DNA of 44,908 nt from Catenulispora pinisilvae (GTDB taxonomy: Bacteria > Actinomycetota > Actinomycetes > Streptomycetales > Catenulisporaceae): the NCBI RefSeq assembly GCF_015356865.1, contig NZ_JAAFZA010000068.1:1-44908 (forward strand), written 5' to 3'. A model generated the notes under the pieces. That model searched no databases. It saw nothing but the letters and a program-made list of their open reading frames with translations, and was not told where the DNA came from. The position numbers and the translations under genes were made by a program. Below, piece after piece: positions 7,817 to 15,719 of the stretch (position 1 is its first letter; each line of letters begins with the position of its first letter).

Positions 7817-9016
7817 ATGGTGGCCAAGCACTATGCCGCGATCTTCAAGGCACCGGGATCCAAGAGGTTCTCGTCCGCGGCGTTCGTCGGCCGGCTGCCC
7901 ATGTCGATGCTCGGCCTGGGCATCATCTTGATGATCAAGGAGTCGACCGGGAAGTACGCGCTGGCCGGCGTGGTGTCCGGGACGATGGCGCTGGTGCAGG
8001 CTTTCTGCGGGCCGTTCCTGGCCCGGCTGATCGACCGGCGCGGGCAGGCCGAGGTCGTGTTCCCGATGCTCGTGGTGTCGGCCGCCGCGCTGTGCTCGCT
8101 GATGCTCTGCGTCCGCTTCAAGGAGCCGACCTGGTCCTGGTTCGCCTCGGCGGCGCTGGCCGGGGCCTTCCTGCCGAACGTCGGGGCGCTGGTACGGGCC
8201 CGCTGGACCAAGCTCTACACCGGGACCCCGTCGTTGCACACCGCCTACTCCTTCGAGGCGGTGATGGACGAGGTCGTCTTCATGATCGGCCCGATCCTGG
8301 TCACCTTCCTGACCCTGCAGGTGCACCACGAGGCCGGAGTCGGGCTGGCCACCGGGTTCCTGGTCGTCGGCACCACGGCGTTCCTGGTCCAGCGCCGCAC
8401 CCAGCCCGCCCCGCATCCGCACGAGCACCACACCGGCCCCGCGGCGATCGCCATCCCCGGCATGCGGGTGGTGCTCATCTGCGCGATCGCGATCGGGGTG
8501 ATGTTCGGCTCCATCGAGGTGGTGACCGTGGCCTTCGCCGAGGAGCACGGGCACGGCGACTGGTCCGGGCTGCTGCTGGCGGTCTACGCCGTCGGGTCGT
8601 TCATCGCCGGGCTGATCTTCGGGGCCACGCACTGGGAGACGCCGCTGGACCGGCGGGTCATGATCCTGCTCGCACTGGTCCTGATCACCGCGACGCCGAT
8701 GGCGCTGGCGCCGAACATCGGGGTGCTGGCGCTGGTGCTGCTGCTGGCCGGCTTCGCCATCTCCCCGACCTTGATCACGCTGGTCGCGCTGGTCGAGTTC
8801 CTGGTCCCGGCGGCGCGGCTGACCGAGGGCATGGTGATCGAGACCACGGGCGCGGCGCTCGGGATCACCGCCGGCTCGGCGGTCGCCGGCTGGCTCATCG
8901 ACCGGTCCGGGGCGCACACCGCATATCTGGTCCCAGTGGCAGGAAGCGCCCTCGCCCTCTTGACTGCGCTGCTCGGCTCGCGTTGGCTACGTCCGGGGGA
9001 TCCGGCGATCGAGTGA
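7817..9016 (+). CDS. MFS transporter
   Basis: A 399-residue protein with about 12 transmembrane helices. The loop between helices 2 and 3 carries LARLIDRRGQ, the MFS motif A region, and a matching loop in the second half reads GWLIDRSG. It resembles the uncharacterised actinobacterial MFS exporters in which HEAGVG and the half-linker HPHEHHTG are hydrophilic. The substrate cannot be deduced. ATG 7817 and GTG 7820 are adjacent, and no strong ribosome site distinguishes them. A lactone oxidase gene follows 47 bp downstream and could be in the same transcript. Confidence 0.85.
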   Translation: MVAKHYAAIFKAPGSKRFSSAAFVGRLPMSMLGLGIILMIKESTGKYALAGVVSGTMALVQAFCGPFLARLIDRRGQAEVVFPMLVVSAAALCSLMLCVRFKEPTWSWFASAALAGAFLPNVGALVRARWTKLYTGTPSLHTAYSFEAVMDEVVFMIGPILVTFLTLQVHHEAGVGLATGFLVVGTTAFLVQRRTQPAPHPHEHHTGPAAIAIPGMRVVLICAIAIGVMFGSIEVVTVAFAEEHGHGDWSGLLLAVYAVGSFIAGLIFGATHWETPLDRRVMILLALVLITATPMALAPNIGVLALVLLLAGFAISPTLITLVALVEFLVPAARLTEGMVIETTGAALGITAGSAVAGWLIDRSGAHTAYLVPVAGSALALLTALLGSRWLRPGDPAIE

Positions 9017-9063
9017 ACGGCGCGGCTCACGGCTGGCGTGCCGGCGGAAGAATCGGGTGAGGC

Positions 9064-10368
9064 GTGGCGGGCGCGAACGAGTGGTCCAACTGGGCCGGCA
9101 ACCAGACGGCGAAGGCGGCCCGGGTGGTCACCCCGCGAACCGCCTCCGAGGTCGTCGAGATCGTGCGCACCGCCGACGACGAGGGGATGACGGTCAAGGC
9201 CGTCGGCTCCGGGCACTCCTTCACCCCGGCCGCGGTCACCGACGGGGTGCAGGTCTTGCCGGACGGGCTGACCCGGCTCAAGCAGATCGACAAGGAAGCC
9301 GGCCTGGTCACCGTCGAGTCCGGGATGCCGCTGCACCAGCTCAACGCGCTGCTGGCGGAGAACGGCCTGGCGCTGACCAACATGGGCGACATCCAGGTGC
9401 AGACCGCCGCCGGCGCGATCGGCACCGGCACCCACGGCACCGGCCGCGCCTCCGGCTCGATCGCGGCCCAGGTGGCGGCGCTGGAGCTGGTGCTGGCCAA
9501 CGGCGAGATCGTGATCTGCTCGCCGAGCGAGAACGCCGAGCTGTTCCAGGCCGCGCGCCTGGGTGTCGGCGCGGTCGGCTACGTGACCGCGGTGACGTTC
9601 CGCACCGAGCCCTCGTTCCTGCTCACCGCCCGCGAGGAGCCGATGAAGCTGGACGCGGTCCTGGACGGCTTCGAGGAGCTGGCCGACGGCAACGAGCACT
9701 TCGAGTTCTACTGGTTCCCGTACACGACCAGCACCAACATCAAGCGCAACAACCGCACGACGGGCCCGGCCGCCCCGCTGTCCGGCTTCCGGCACTGGAT
9801 GGACGACGAGTTCCTGTCGAACTCGGTGTTCGGCGCGGCGCAGCGGCTGGCCCGCACCGCGCCGCGGCTGACCAAGACGGTCTCGAAGGTCTCCGGCTCG
9901 GCGCTGTCCGCCCGCAGCTACACCGACCGCTCGGACAAGGTGTTCACCTCACCGCGCCGCGTGAAGTTCGTGGAGATGGAGTACGCGGTCCCGCGGACCG
10001 CGTTCGTTTCCGCGTTCCGCGAGGTCACGCAGCTGGTCAACGGCTCGAACTGGAACGTGAACTTCCCGATCGAGGTGCGCGTGGTGCCCGGCGACGACCT
10101 GTGGCTGTCCACGGCGCACGGCCGTGACACCGCGTACATCGCCTGCCACATGTACCAGGGCACTCGGTACGAGGAGTACTTCAAGGCCGTCGAACAGGTC
10201 CTCATCGGGCACGACGGCCGGCCGCACTGGGGCAAGATGCACACCCGCGACGCCGAGTATCTCGGCAAGACCTACCCGCGGTTCGAGGACTTCCTCGGGG
10301 TGCGCGACCGGGTGGACCCGAAGCGGTTGTTCGCCAACGAGTACACCCGGCGCGTGTTCGGGGACTGA
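9064..10368 (+). CDS. D-arabinono-1,4-lactone oxidase-family FAD-linked oxidase
   Basis: A 434-residue VAO/PCMH flavoprotein. The FAD domain starts with NWAGNQTAKAARVVTPRT and the flavin-attachment-type motif VGSGHSFTP (His51), then IGTGTHGTG. The C-terminal ALO domain ends with the diagnostic HWGKMHTRDAEYL and a FANEYTRRVFGD tail. Family members oxidise sugar-1,4-lactones such as L-gulono- or D-arabinono-lactone; the mycobacterial relative works as a dehydrogenase. The start is GTG 9064, with only a weak GGTGAGG nearby. It lies 47 bp after the MFS gene and converges with the symporter gene. Confidence 0.88.
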   Translation: MAGANEWSNWAGNQTAKAARVVTPRTASEVVEIVRTADDEGMTVKAVGSGHSFTPAAVTDGVQVLPDGLTRLKQIDKEAGLVTVESGMPLHQLNALLAENGLALTNMGDIQVQTAAGAIGTGTHGTGRASGSIAAQVAALELVLANGEIVICSPSENAELFQAARLGVGAVGYVTAVTFRTEPSFLLTAREEPMKLDAVLDGFEELADGNEHFEFYWFPYTTSTNIKRNNRTTGPAAPLSGFRHWMDDEFLSNSVFGAAQRLARTAPRLTKTVSKVSGSALSARSYTDRSDKVFTSPRRVKFVEMEYAVPRTAFVSAFREVTQLVNGSNWNVNFPIEVRVVPGDDLWLSTAHGRDTAYIACHMYQGTRYEEYFKAVEQVLIGHDGRPHWGKMHTRDAEYLGKTYPRFEDFLGVRDRVDPKRLFANEYTRRVFGD

Positions 10369-10433
10369 CAGGACTGCTCGCAGACCCGACCCCGAACCCT
10401 CGAACCCGACGTCGAACCAGACGCCAACCGCGA

Positions 10434-11780
10434 CTACGCCGCCACCGGCGTCGGCGCGGTGGCCGCGGCCGGCGTCGCGGCCACCGCGGGCTCGGCACCC
10501 GCGACGATCAGCTCGCCCTTCGGCGCGTCGTACACCGCGCGGTCCAAGATGCCCTCCCGACTGGCCACCACGACCGGCACCAGCGCCTGGCCCGCGACGT
10601 TGATCGCGGTGCGGCCCATGTCCAGGATCGGGTCGATGGCCAGCAGGATGCCGGCGCCGGCCAGCGGCAGCCCGAGCGTGGTCAGGGTCAGGGTGAGCAT
10701 CACGATCGCCCCGGTCAGACCGGCGGTGGCCGCCGAGCCCACGACCGAGGTGAAGGCGATCAGCAGGTAATCCTTCAGGCCCAGGTGCACCCCGAAGACG
10801 TTGGCCACGAAGATCGCCGCCAGCGCCGGGTAGAGCGCCGCGCAGCCGTCCATCTTGGTCGTGGCGCCGAACGGCACCGCGAAGCTCGCGTACTCCTTCT
10901 GCACCCCCAGCCGCTCGGTGACCACCCGCTGGGTCATCGGCAGCGTGCCGATCGAGCTGCGCGAGACGAAGCCCAGCTGGATCGCCGGCCAGGCCCCGGC
11001 GAAGAACTTCAGCGGGTTGACCCGCCCGGCCAGGCTCAGCACCAGCGGGTAGACGACCAGCAGCACCAGCGCCAGCCCGGCGTAGATGTCGACGACGAAG
11101 GTGGACAGCGGCTTGATCAGGTCCCAGCCGTAGACCGCGACGGCCTTGCCGATCAGGCCCAGGGTGCCCAGCGGGGCCAGCCGGATGACCCACCACAGGG
11201 CCTTCTGCACCAGCTCCAGCACCAGCTCGGAGGCCTTCACCACCGGCTCCATCCGGTCACCGACGGCCAACACCGCGGCGCCGGAGACGATGCCGAGGAA
11301 CACGATCTGCAGGACGTTGCCCTCGCTGAAGGCGCCGACCACGTTGGTTGGGATGATGCCCTGCAGGAAGTCGACCCAGCTGCCGGTGGTGCCCGGCGCC
11401 TTGACCCCGGCCCCGAGGCTGACGCCGTGGCCGGGCTTGGTCACCACGCCGAGCGCGATACCGATACTGACGGCTATCAGCGCGGTGATGGCGAACCACA
11501 TCAGGGTGCGCAGAGCCAGCCGCGCGGCGTTGGCGACCTTGCGCAGGTTCGCGACCGAGACCAGGATCGCGGTGAAGACCAGCGGCGGGACCGCCAGCTT
11601 CAGCAGCTGGACGAAGATCGTGCCGATCTGGGTCAAGGTGGTGGCCAGCCAGCTCAGGTGCGCGTCGCGGGCGACCAGGCCGAGGCCGACGCCGACGACC
11701 AGGCCCAGCAGGATCTGGATGCCGAACGGGACGTGGGGGAACTTCCGGCCGCGGGCAGGCGGATCGACGGATGCGGACAT
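10434..11780 (-). CDS. Dicarboxylate/amino acid:cation symporter (DAACS), possibly cystine type
   Basis: A 448-residue transporter of the GltPh/DctA/TcyP family: eight helices, hairpin 1 SRSSIGTLP (273-281), helix 7 GATTKMDGCA (305-314) and helix 8 DPILDMGRTAINVAGQ (383-398). Substrate-site residues matching GltPh D394, R397 and N401 are present as D387, R390 and N394. Two sodium-site residues are changed: GltPh N310 is Lys309 and D405 is Gln398. The start is ATG 11780, with GGAG 7 nt before it; the frame extends upstream but without a ribosome site. An RRHID leader peptide precedes it (11836-11931), of the same kind found before sirA and cysH. That suggests sulfur control and, by inference, a cystine-like substrate as for TcyP. 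Glutamate or C4-dicarboxylates remain possible. Confidence 0.87.
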   Translation of the reverse strand: MSASVDPPARGRKFPHVPFGIQILLGLVVGVGLGLVARDAHLSWLATTLTQIGTIFVQLLKLAVPPLVFTAILVSVANLRKVANAARLALRTLMWFAITALIAVSIGIALGVVTKPGHGVSLGAGVKAPGTTGSWVDFLQGIIPTNVVGAFSEGNVLQIVFLGIVSGAAVLAVGDRMEPVVKASELVLELVQKALWWVIRLAPLGTLGLIGKAVAVYGWDLIKPLSTFVVDIYAGLALVLLVVYPLVLSLAGRVNPLKFFAGAWPAIQLGFVSRSSIGTLPMTQRVVTERLGVQKEYASFAVPFGATTKMDGCAALYPALAAIFVANVFGVHLGLKDYLLIAFTSVVGSAATAGLTGAIVMLTLTLTTLGLPLAGAGILLAIDPILDMGRTAINVAGQALVPVVVASREGILDRAVYDAPKGELIVAGAEPAVAATPAAATAPTPVAA

Positions 11781-11788
11781 GGTTGTTC

Positions 11789-11854
11789 TACTCCGGGATT
11801 CGAGAAGTGCGGAAACGGGTGGGCGCTGGTTCGCGTCAGGCGTGACGCGGAGTA
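11789..11854 (-). promoter_or_regulatory. Possible anti-Shine-Dalgarno pairing between leader ORF and symporter ribosome site
   Basis: The symporter ribosome-binding segment CGGAGTA (11795 to 11789, minus strand) is exactly complementary to TACTCCG in the leader ORF (11854 to 11848), which covers the end of the last Cys codon and the next two codons. A ribosome stalled at the Cys codon would mask this segment; a completed leader would let it pair. The pairing is 7 bp with a 52-nt loop, so chance cannot be excluded. Confidence 0.4.
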
Positions 11855-11931
11855 CACAGCGCGCACTGCGTGCGGCACAGGTCGATGTGGCGGCGCTGGA
11901 CCAGCAGCTCGCCTTCCCAGATTGATCGCAT
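11836..11931 (-). CDS. Cys-rich RRHID leader peptide upstream of the symporter
   Basis: A 31-residue ORF starting ATG 11931. The core is QRRHIDLCRTQCALCTP, with cysteines at residues 19, 23 and 26. It shares the spacing R-R-H-[VI]-D-x2-R-x5-C with the two peptides before sirA and cysH. Short peptides of this RRHVD type are known upstream of actinobacterial sulfur genes as putative leader peptides (from memory of the annotation, not searched). It ends 55 nt before the symporter ATG. Promoter-like TTGGGA and TACATT with 17-nt spacing lie just upstream, leaving 9 nt before the ATG, so it may be translated from a leaderless mRNA. The role as a cysteine-sensing attenuator is inference. Confidence 0.7.
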   Translation of the reverse strand: MRSIWEGELLVQRRHIDLCRTQCALCTPRHA

Positions 11932-11940
11932 GATCGGACC

Positions 11941-11969
11941 AATGTACGTCACGACCGCCGCCGTCCCAA
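11941..11969 (-). promoter_or_regulatory. Sigma-70-like promoter for the leader peptide and symporter
   Basis: Read on the minus strand: -35 TTGGGA (11969-11964), a 17-nt spacer, then -10 TACATT (11946-11941). Nine nucleotides separate the -10 from the leader ATG, so transcription should start at or within a few bases of that ATG. Confidence 0.5.
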
Positions 11970-12051
11970 GCCTGCGCCTCCCCCATCTCATCAGGCGGAC
12001 CTCCTACCATCGGCACGGAAAGTGAGGGTTCGATCACAGTAGGGAGTCCTC

Positions 12052-13479
12052 GTGGTGACGGACGTCGAAGTCGGCCTGAAGCAGCGGCGCAAGGCCGCGG
12101 TCATCGGCGTGGCCGGGGCGGCCTTCGCCGCCGCGGCGCTGGCGGCGGTGAGCGCGGCGCACGGCGCGGTCGGACCGATCACCGGGACCTCTCCGCTCGC
12201 GCCGCCGCTGGGCGCCTGTCTGGGCCCGCAGTGCCCCGGGCTCTGGCCGCCGCCGCACAATGGCGACTTCGCCGGCCGGGACGCGGCGATCAACATCTAC
12301 GCCGGCACCGACTTCAGCGCCACCGGCCGGGCCGCCGAGGCCGAGGGCAAGATCGTGGTGCTCGGGGACTTCACCGTGGACAAGACCGGCGGCGGGATCT
12401 TCAACGCCGCCGTCGTCGGGGTCGGCTCGCGGGTCCCGCCGCCGGACGGCTCGGACTTCGTGACGGTCGGCGGGAACGTCACCGTGCGGCCGACCAACCG
12501 GCTGGAAGTCGGCGGGGTCGACTCCAAGGGCCCGGCGTACGGGAACCTCGTGTACGGCGGCACGGCGACCGGCACCATCAGCGTGGTCCCGTCCGGCCAG
12601 GCGATCCAGCGGCCGGGTGCCGCCGATCAGTACTCGGACCTGCGCGGCTACATCGAGGACCGGTCGCAGTGCGCCGCCACCGCCCCGGCGACCGGCACGG
12701 TCAGCGTCTCGCCGTCGGCTGTGACCTTCACCGGCGACGGGACGAGCCCGCTCCAGGTCTTCGACGTCCCCGGCGACATCGGCGGCGCGAGCACCGTGGG
12801 GATCGAGTTCAACAACATCCCGGCCGGCGCCACGGTGCTCGTCAACATGACCGGGACCGCGCCGGTCATCAACACCTACACCGGCACCGGTCTGCCCGGC
12901 GATCAGACGACCGAGCTGCGGCCGCGCCTGATGTGGAACTTCCCGAACGCCGCCTCGGCGACGATCCGGGGCGGGGCCCAGTTCCAGGGCTCGATCCTCG
13001 GCGGCAACCCGGCCGGGACGCTCAGCATCCAGACGCCGGGCCAGAACGGCCGGGTGTACGTGGCCGGCGGGCTGGTCCTGACCAACTCCAGCGCGGGCTC
13101 GGAGATCCACGCGTATCCGTTCGACGGCGTGCTGCCGGAGTGCGGGACGTCGCCGACCTCGTCCTCCTCGACGTCCGAACCCACGACGAGCCCGACCTCG
13201 CCGACGAACTCCCCGACGACCTCGCCGACCACGACGGCTCCGTCTTCCTCCCCCTCCACGACACCCTCATCGAGCTCCACGACACCGACCACCGCGGCGC
13301 CGACACTGCCGACCACCCCCTCGGGCACCCAGCCGTCGTTCTCGACCCGCCCCGCCGGCCGGGGCCTGGCGGCGACCGGCAGCAGCCTCGCGCCGGCCCT
13401 CGGCCTGGCCGCCGCCGCGCTGTCGGCCGGCGCCGCGGTCCTGGCCTTCACCAGCCGGAAGAGGGGAAAGCACGTCTGA
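12052..13479 (+). CDS. Choice-of-anchor A family surface protein with LAATG sorting signal
   Basis: A 475-residue secreted protein. Residues 1-40 form a signal peptide (QRRKAAVIGVAGAAFAAAAL). The body (about 70-360) matches the choice-of-anchor A domain seen in surface proteins, with DAAINIYAGTDFSA, KIVVLGDFTVDK, VGGNVTVRPTN, FVTVGG and a late FQGSILGG-type strand. A stalk of about 75 residues, almost only Ser, Thr and Pro, follows (from about residue 365). The end is a sortase-like signal LAATG, a hydrophobic segment and the basic tail SRKRGKHV, so it is probably linked to peptidoglycan. AGGGAG at 12041-12046 supports GTG 12052 or GTG 12055. The ligand or role is unknown. Transcribed divergently from the symporter leader. 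Confidence 0.82.
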   Translation: MVTDVEVGLKQRRKAAVIGVAGAAFAAAALAAVSAAHGAVGPITGTSPLAPPLGACLGPQCPGLWPPPHNGDFAGRDAAINIYAGTDFSATGRAAEAEGKIVVLGDFTVDKTGGGIFNAAVVGVGSRVPPPDGSDFVTVGGNVTVRPTNRLEVGGVDSKGPAYGNLVYGGTATGTISVVPSGQAIQRPGAADQYSDLRGYIEDRSQCAATAPATGTVSVSPSAVTFTGDGTSPLQVFDVPGDIGGASTVGIEFNNIPAGATVLVNMTGTAPVINTYTGTGLPGDQTTELRPRLMWNFPNAASATIRGGAQFQGSILGGNPAGTLSIQTPGQNGRVYVAGGLVLTNSSAGSEIHAYPFDGVLPECGTSPTSSSSTSEPTTSPTSPTNSPTTSPTTTAPSSSPSTTPSSSSTTPTTAAPTLPTTPSGTQPSFSTRPAGRGLAATGSSLAPALGLAAAALSAGAAVLAFTSRKRGKHV

Positions 13480-13498
13480 TCCGCCGGCCTCACGGCTC

Positions 13499-13566
13499 GT
13501 GAGACAACCGGTCCGCATCCCGGACGACAGTGGACGCGTCCGGGATGCGCTGCCAGGCTGAGGGGC
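13499..13566 (+). promoter_or_regulatory. Conserved control region before the sirA leader peptide
   Basis: The first 38 nt (13499-13536) match 21849-21886 upstream of cysH at 33 of 38 positions: GTGAGACA, 3 variable nt, GGTCCGCATC, 2 variable nt, then GGACGACAGTGGACG. The block ends in TGGACG (13531-13536), a possible -35. After 17 nt comes CAGGCT, a weak -10, 7 nt before the leader ATG. A perfect 12-bp inverted repeat GCATCCCGGACG / CGTCCGGGATGC (about 13515-13548) is specific to this copy. This probably contains a promoter plus an activator or repressor site. Confidence 0.6.
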
Positions 13567-13659
13567 ATGTCTCGAGCCGGAATCGCCCTCGTCAGTCGAC
13601 GCCATGTCGACTACGGCCGCCTTTCCAGCATGGCCTGTACGGTCCGCACCGCGCTCTGA
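13567..13659 (+). CDS. RRHVD leader peptide upstream of sirA
   Basis: A 30-residue ORF whose first 24 residues (MSRAGIALVSRRHVDYGRLS, then SMAC) are 21/24 identical to the peptide before cysH. Eight codons differ only synonymously while just three differ in amino acid, so the peptide itself appears to be under selection. The single cysteine, codon TGT, is residue 24. It stops 78 nt before the sirA ATG. The likely role is translation-dependent control of sirA by cysteine supply; the mechanism is inferred. Confidence 0.75.
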   Translation: MSRAGIALVSRRHVDYGRLSSMACTVRTAL

Positions 13660-13737
13660 CCCGCGCCTCTTTTAGCGGTTCGCGCCCCGCGCCTCCTCCC
13701 TTCCGGCCGTACGAACCTGTTCAAAGGACACCCCGAG

Positions 13738-15447
13738 ATGACTGTCACCCCGTCCACGCCTGCCCGCGCCGGCCGTCCCCGCCAGCAGCGCGGCGAGGGG
13801 CAGTGGGCCAAGGGCTACTTCACCCCGCTGAACGGCAACGAACAGACCAAGAAGGACGACGACGGCCTGAACGTGCGGGCCCGGATCGAGAACGTCTACG
13901 CCCACCGCGGGTTCGACGCCATCGACGGCGGCGACCTGCGCGGCCGCTTCCGCTGGTGGGGCCTGTACACGCAGCGCCGCCCCGGCATCGACGGCGGCAA
14001 GACCGGCATCCTGGAGCCGGAGGACCTGGACGACAAGTTCTTCATGCTGCGGGTGCGCATCGACGGCGGCCGCCTCAGCCTGGCCCAGCTGCGCGCCATC
14101 GCCGAGGTCTCGGAGAAGTACGCGCGCGGCACCGCCGACGTCACCGACCGGCAGAACATCCAACTGCACTGGATCCGGGTCGAGGACGTCCCGGCGATCT
14201 GGAAGACGCTGGAGGACGTCGGCCTGAGCACCGCCGAGGCCTGCGGCGACGTCCCGCGCGTGATCCTCGGCTCGCCGGTCGCCGGCATCTCCGCCACCGA
14301 GATCATCGACGGCACCCCGGCGATCGAGGAGATCTCCCGGCGCTACATCGGCAACCCGGAGTTCTCCAACCTCCCGCGCAAGTTCAAGACCGCGATCAGC
14401 GGCCTGCAGGACGTGGTGCACGAGATCAACGACATCTCGTTCGTCGGCGTCGTGCACCCGGAGCTGGGCCCGGGCTTCGACCTGTGGGTGGGCGGCGGCC
14501 TGTCGACGAACCCGCACTTCGCCAAGCGGCTGGGCGCCTTCGTGACGTTGGACGAGGTCCCGGACGTCTGGGCCGGTGTCTGCGGCATCTTCCGGGACTA
14601 CGGCTACCGTCGCCTGCGCAGCCGCGCGCGCCTGAAGTTCCTGGTCGCGGACTGGGGCGCGGCGAAGTTCCGCGAAGTCCTGGAGACCGAATACCTCAAG
14701 CGCGCGCTGACCGACGGCCCGGCGCCGGAGCCCGCGCCGACCTACGAGCGTGACCACATCGGCGTGCACGTCCAGAAGGACGGCAAGCGCTACATCGGCT
14801 TCGCGCCCCGGGTCGGCCGCGTCGACGGCGCGACCCTGGCCAAGATCGCCGACCTGGCCGAGGCCGCCGGCTCGGACCGGGTGCGGACCACCGCCGAGCA
14901 GAAGATGTTGATCCTGGACGTGGCCGAGGAGCGGGTCGAGGAACTGGTCGGCGCCCTGGAAGCGCTGGACCTCCAGGTCCGGCCCTCGGTGTTCCGCCGG
15001 TCCACGATGGCCTGCACCGGCATCGAGTTCTGCAAACTGGCGATCGTGGAGACCAAGAAGGCCGCGTCGAACCTGATCGACGAGCTGGAGCGCCGGCTGC
15101 CGGACTTCGACCAGCCGCTGACCATCAACGTCAACGGCTGCCCCAACTCCTGCGCGCGCATCCAGGTCGCCGACATCGGGCTGAAGGGCCAGCTGGTCCT
15201 GGACGAGAACGGCGAGCAGGTCGAGGGCTACCAGGTGCACCTGGGCGGCCACCTCGGCGCGCAGACCAAGGAACCGACGGATGTCCAGGACGGCGCCTTC
15301 GGTCGCAAGGTGCGCGGGCTGAAGGTGACCGCGGCGGCGCTGCCGGACTACGTCGAGCGGCTGGCGCGCCGGTTCCAGGAGCAGCGGCACGCGGACGAGA
15401 CCTTCGCGCAGTGGACGGTGCGCGCCTCGGAAGCGGACCTGGCATGA
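13738..15447 (+). CDS. sirA: Ferredoxin-dependent sulfite reductase
   Basis: A 569-residue siroheme/4Fe-4S enzyme of the nitrite/sulfite reductase family. Cluster and siroheme cysteines are Cys426 and Cys432 (ACTGIEFCK), Cys468 and Cys472 (NGCPNSCAR). Tyr77 (GLYTQR) and Cys169 (EACGDVPR) are exactly 92 residues apart, as are the cross-linked Tyr69 and Cys161 of Mycobacterium tuberculosis SirA. This favours sulfite (six-electron reduction to sulfide) over nitrite. The start is ATG 13738, preceded by AAAGGA. A zinc-ribbon gene overlaps its stop. An RRHVD leader and a conserved control region lie upstream, shared with cysH at 22.1 kb, so the two units are probably co-regulated. Confidence 0.93.
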   Translation: MTVTPSTPARAGRPRQQRGEGQWAKGYFTPLNGNEQTKKDDDGLNVRARIENVYAHRGFDAIDGGDLRGRFRWWGLYTQRRPGIDGGKTGILEPEDLDDKFFMLRVRIDGGRLSLAQLRAIAEVSEKYARGTADVTDRQNIQLHWIRVEDVPAIWKTLEDVGLSTAEACGDVPRVILGSPVAGISATEIIDGTPAIEEISRRYIGNPEFSNLPRKFKTAISGLQDVVHEINDISFVGVVHPELGPGFDLWVGGGLSTNPHFAKRLGAFVTLDEVPDVWAGVCGIFRDYGYRRLRSRARLKFLVADWGAAKFREVLETEYLKRALTDGPAPEPAPTYERDHIGVHVQKDGKRYIGFAPRVGRVDGATLAKIADLAEAAGSDRVRTTAEQKMLILDVAEERVEELVGALEALDLQVRPSVFRRSTMACTGIEFCKLAIVETKKAASNLIDELERRLPDFDQPLTINVNGCPNSCARIQVADIGLKGQLVLDENGEQVEGYQVHLGGHLGAQTKEPTDVQDGAFGRKVRGLKVTAAALPDYVERLARRFQEQRHADETFAQWTVRASEADLA

Positions 15448-15632
15448 GCGAGCGAGCAGCGCCGGCGTACTGCCCCTACTGCGGCGACGAGGATCTGCGG
15501 CCGGAGGAGGGCAGCCACCGGCGCTGGTCGTGCCGGTCCTGCCGGCGGGTGTTCGAGGTCGCCTTCGTCGGCCTGCTCGCGTCCCGGACGGACCGCACGG
15601 ATAATGCCGGAGATGCCGCATCCGGGTCCTGA
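15444..15632 (+). CDS. Zinc-ribbon small protein coupled to sirA
   Basis: A 62-residue protein starting ATG 15444, overlapping the sirA stop as ATGA. It has two CxxC pairs, YCPYC (residues 10-13) and SCRSC (about 30-33), separated by RRWS, which is a zinc-ribbon arrangement, then FEVAFVGLL and a short polar tail. Tight coupling suggests a role with SirA, for example in sulfur or metal handling or as a small partner protein; this is inference. I do not know a tested function. It is short, but the overlap and Cys pairs support it as real. Confidence 0.75.
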   Translation: MSERAAPAYCPYCGDEDLRPEEGSHRRWSCRSCRRVFEVAFVGLLASRTDRTDNAGDAASGS

Positions 15633-15719
15633 CAAACAAAATGCAAGTCATGCGGTTTGAGGGCTCGTCAGAGCGGCATACGAAATATGGTCCCTGACTC
15701 CCCCCACAAGGAGCCGCCT

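Noticed and set aside
13672..15651. A 659-residue minus-strand ORF opposite sirA
   Set aside because: Shadow of sirA, with no recognisable domain.
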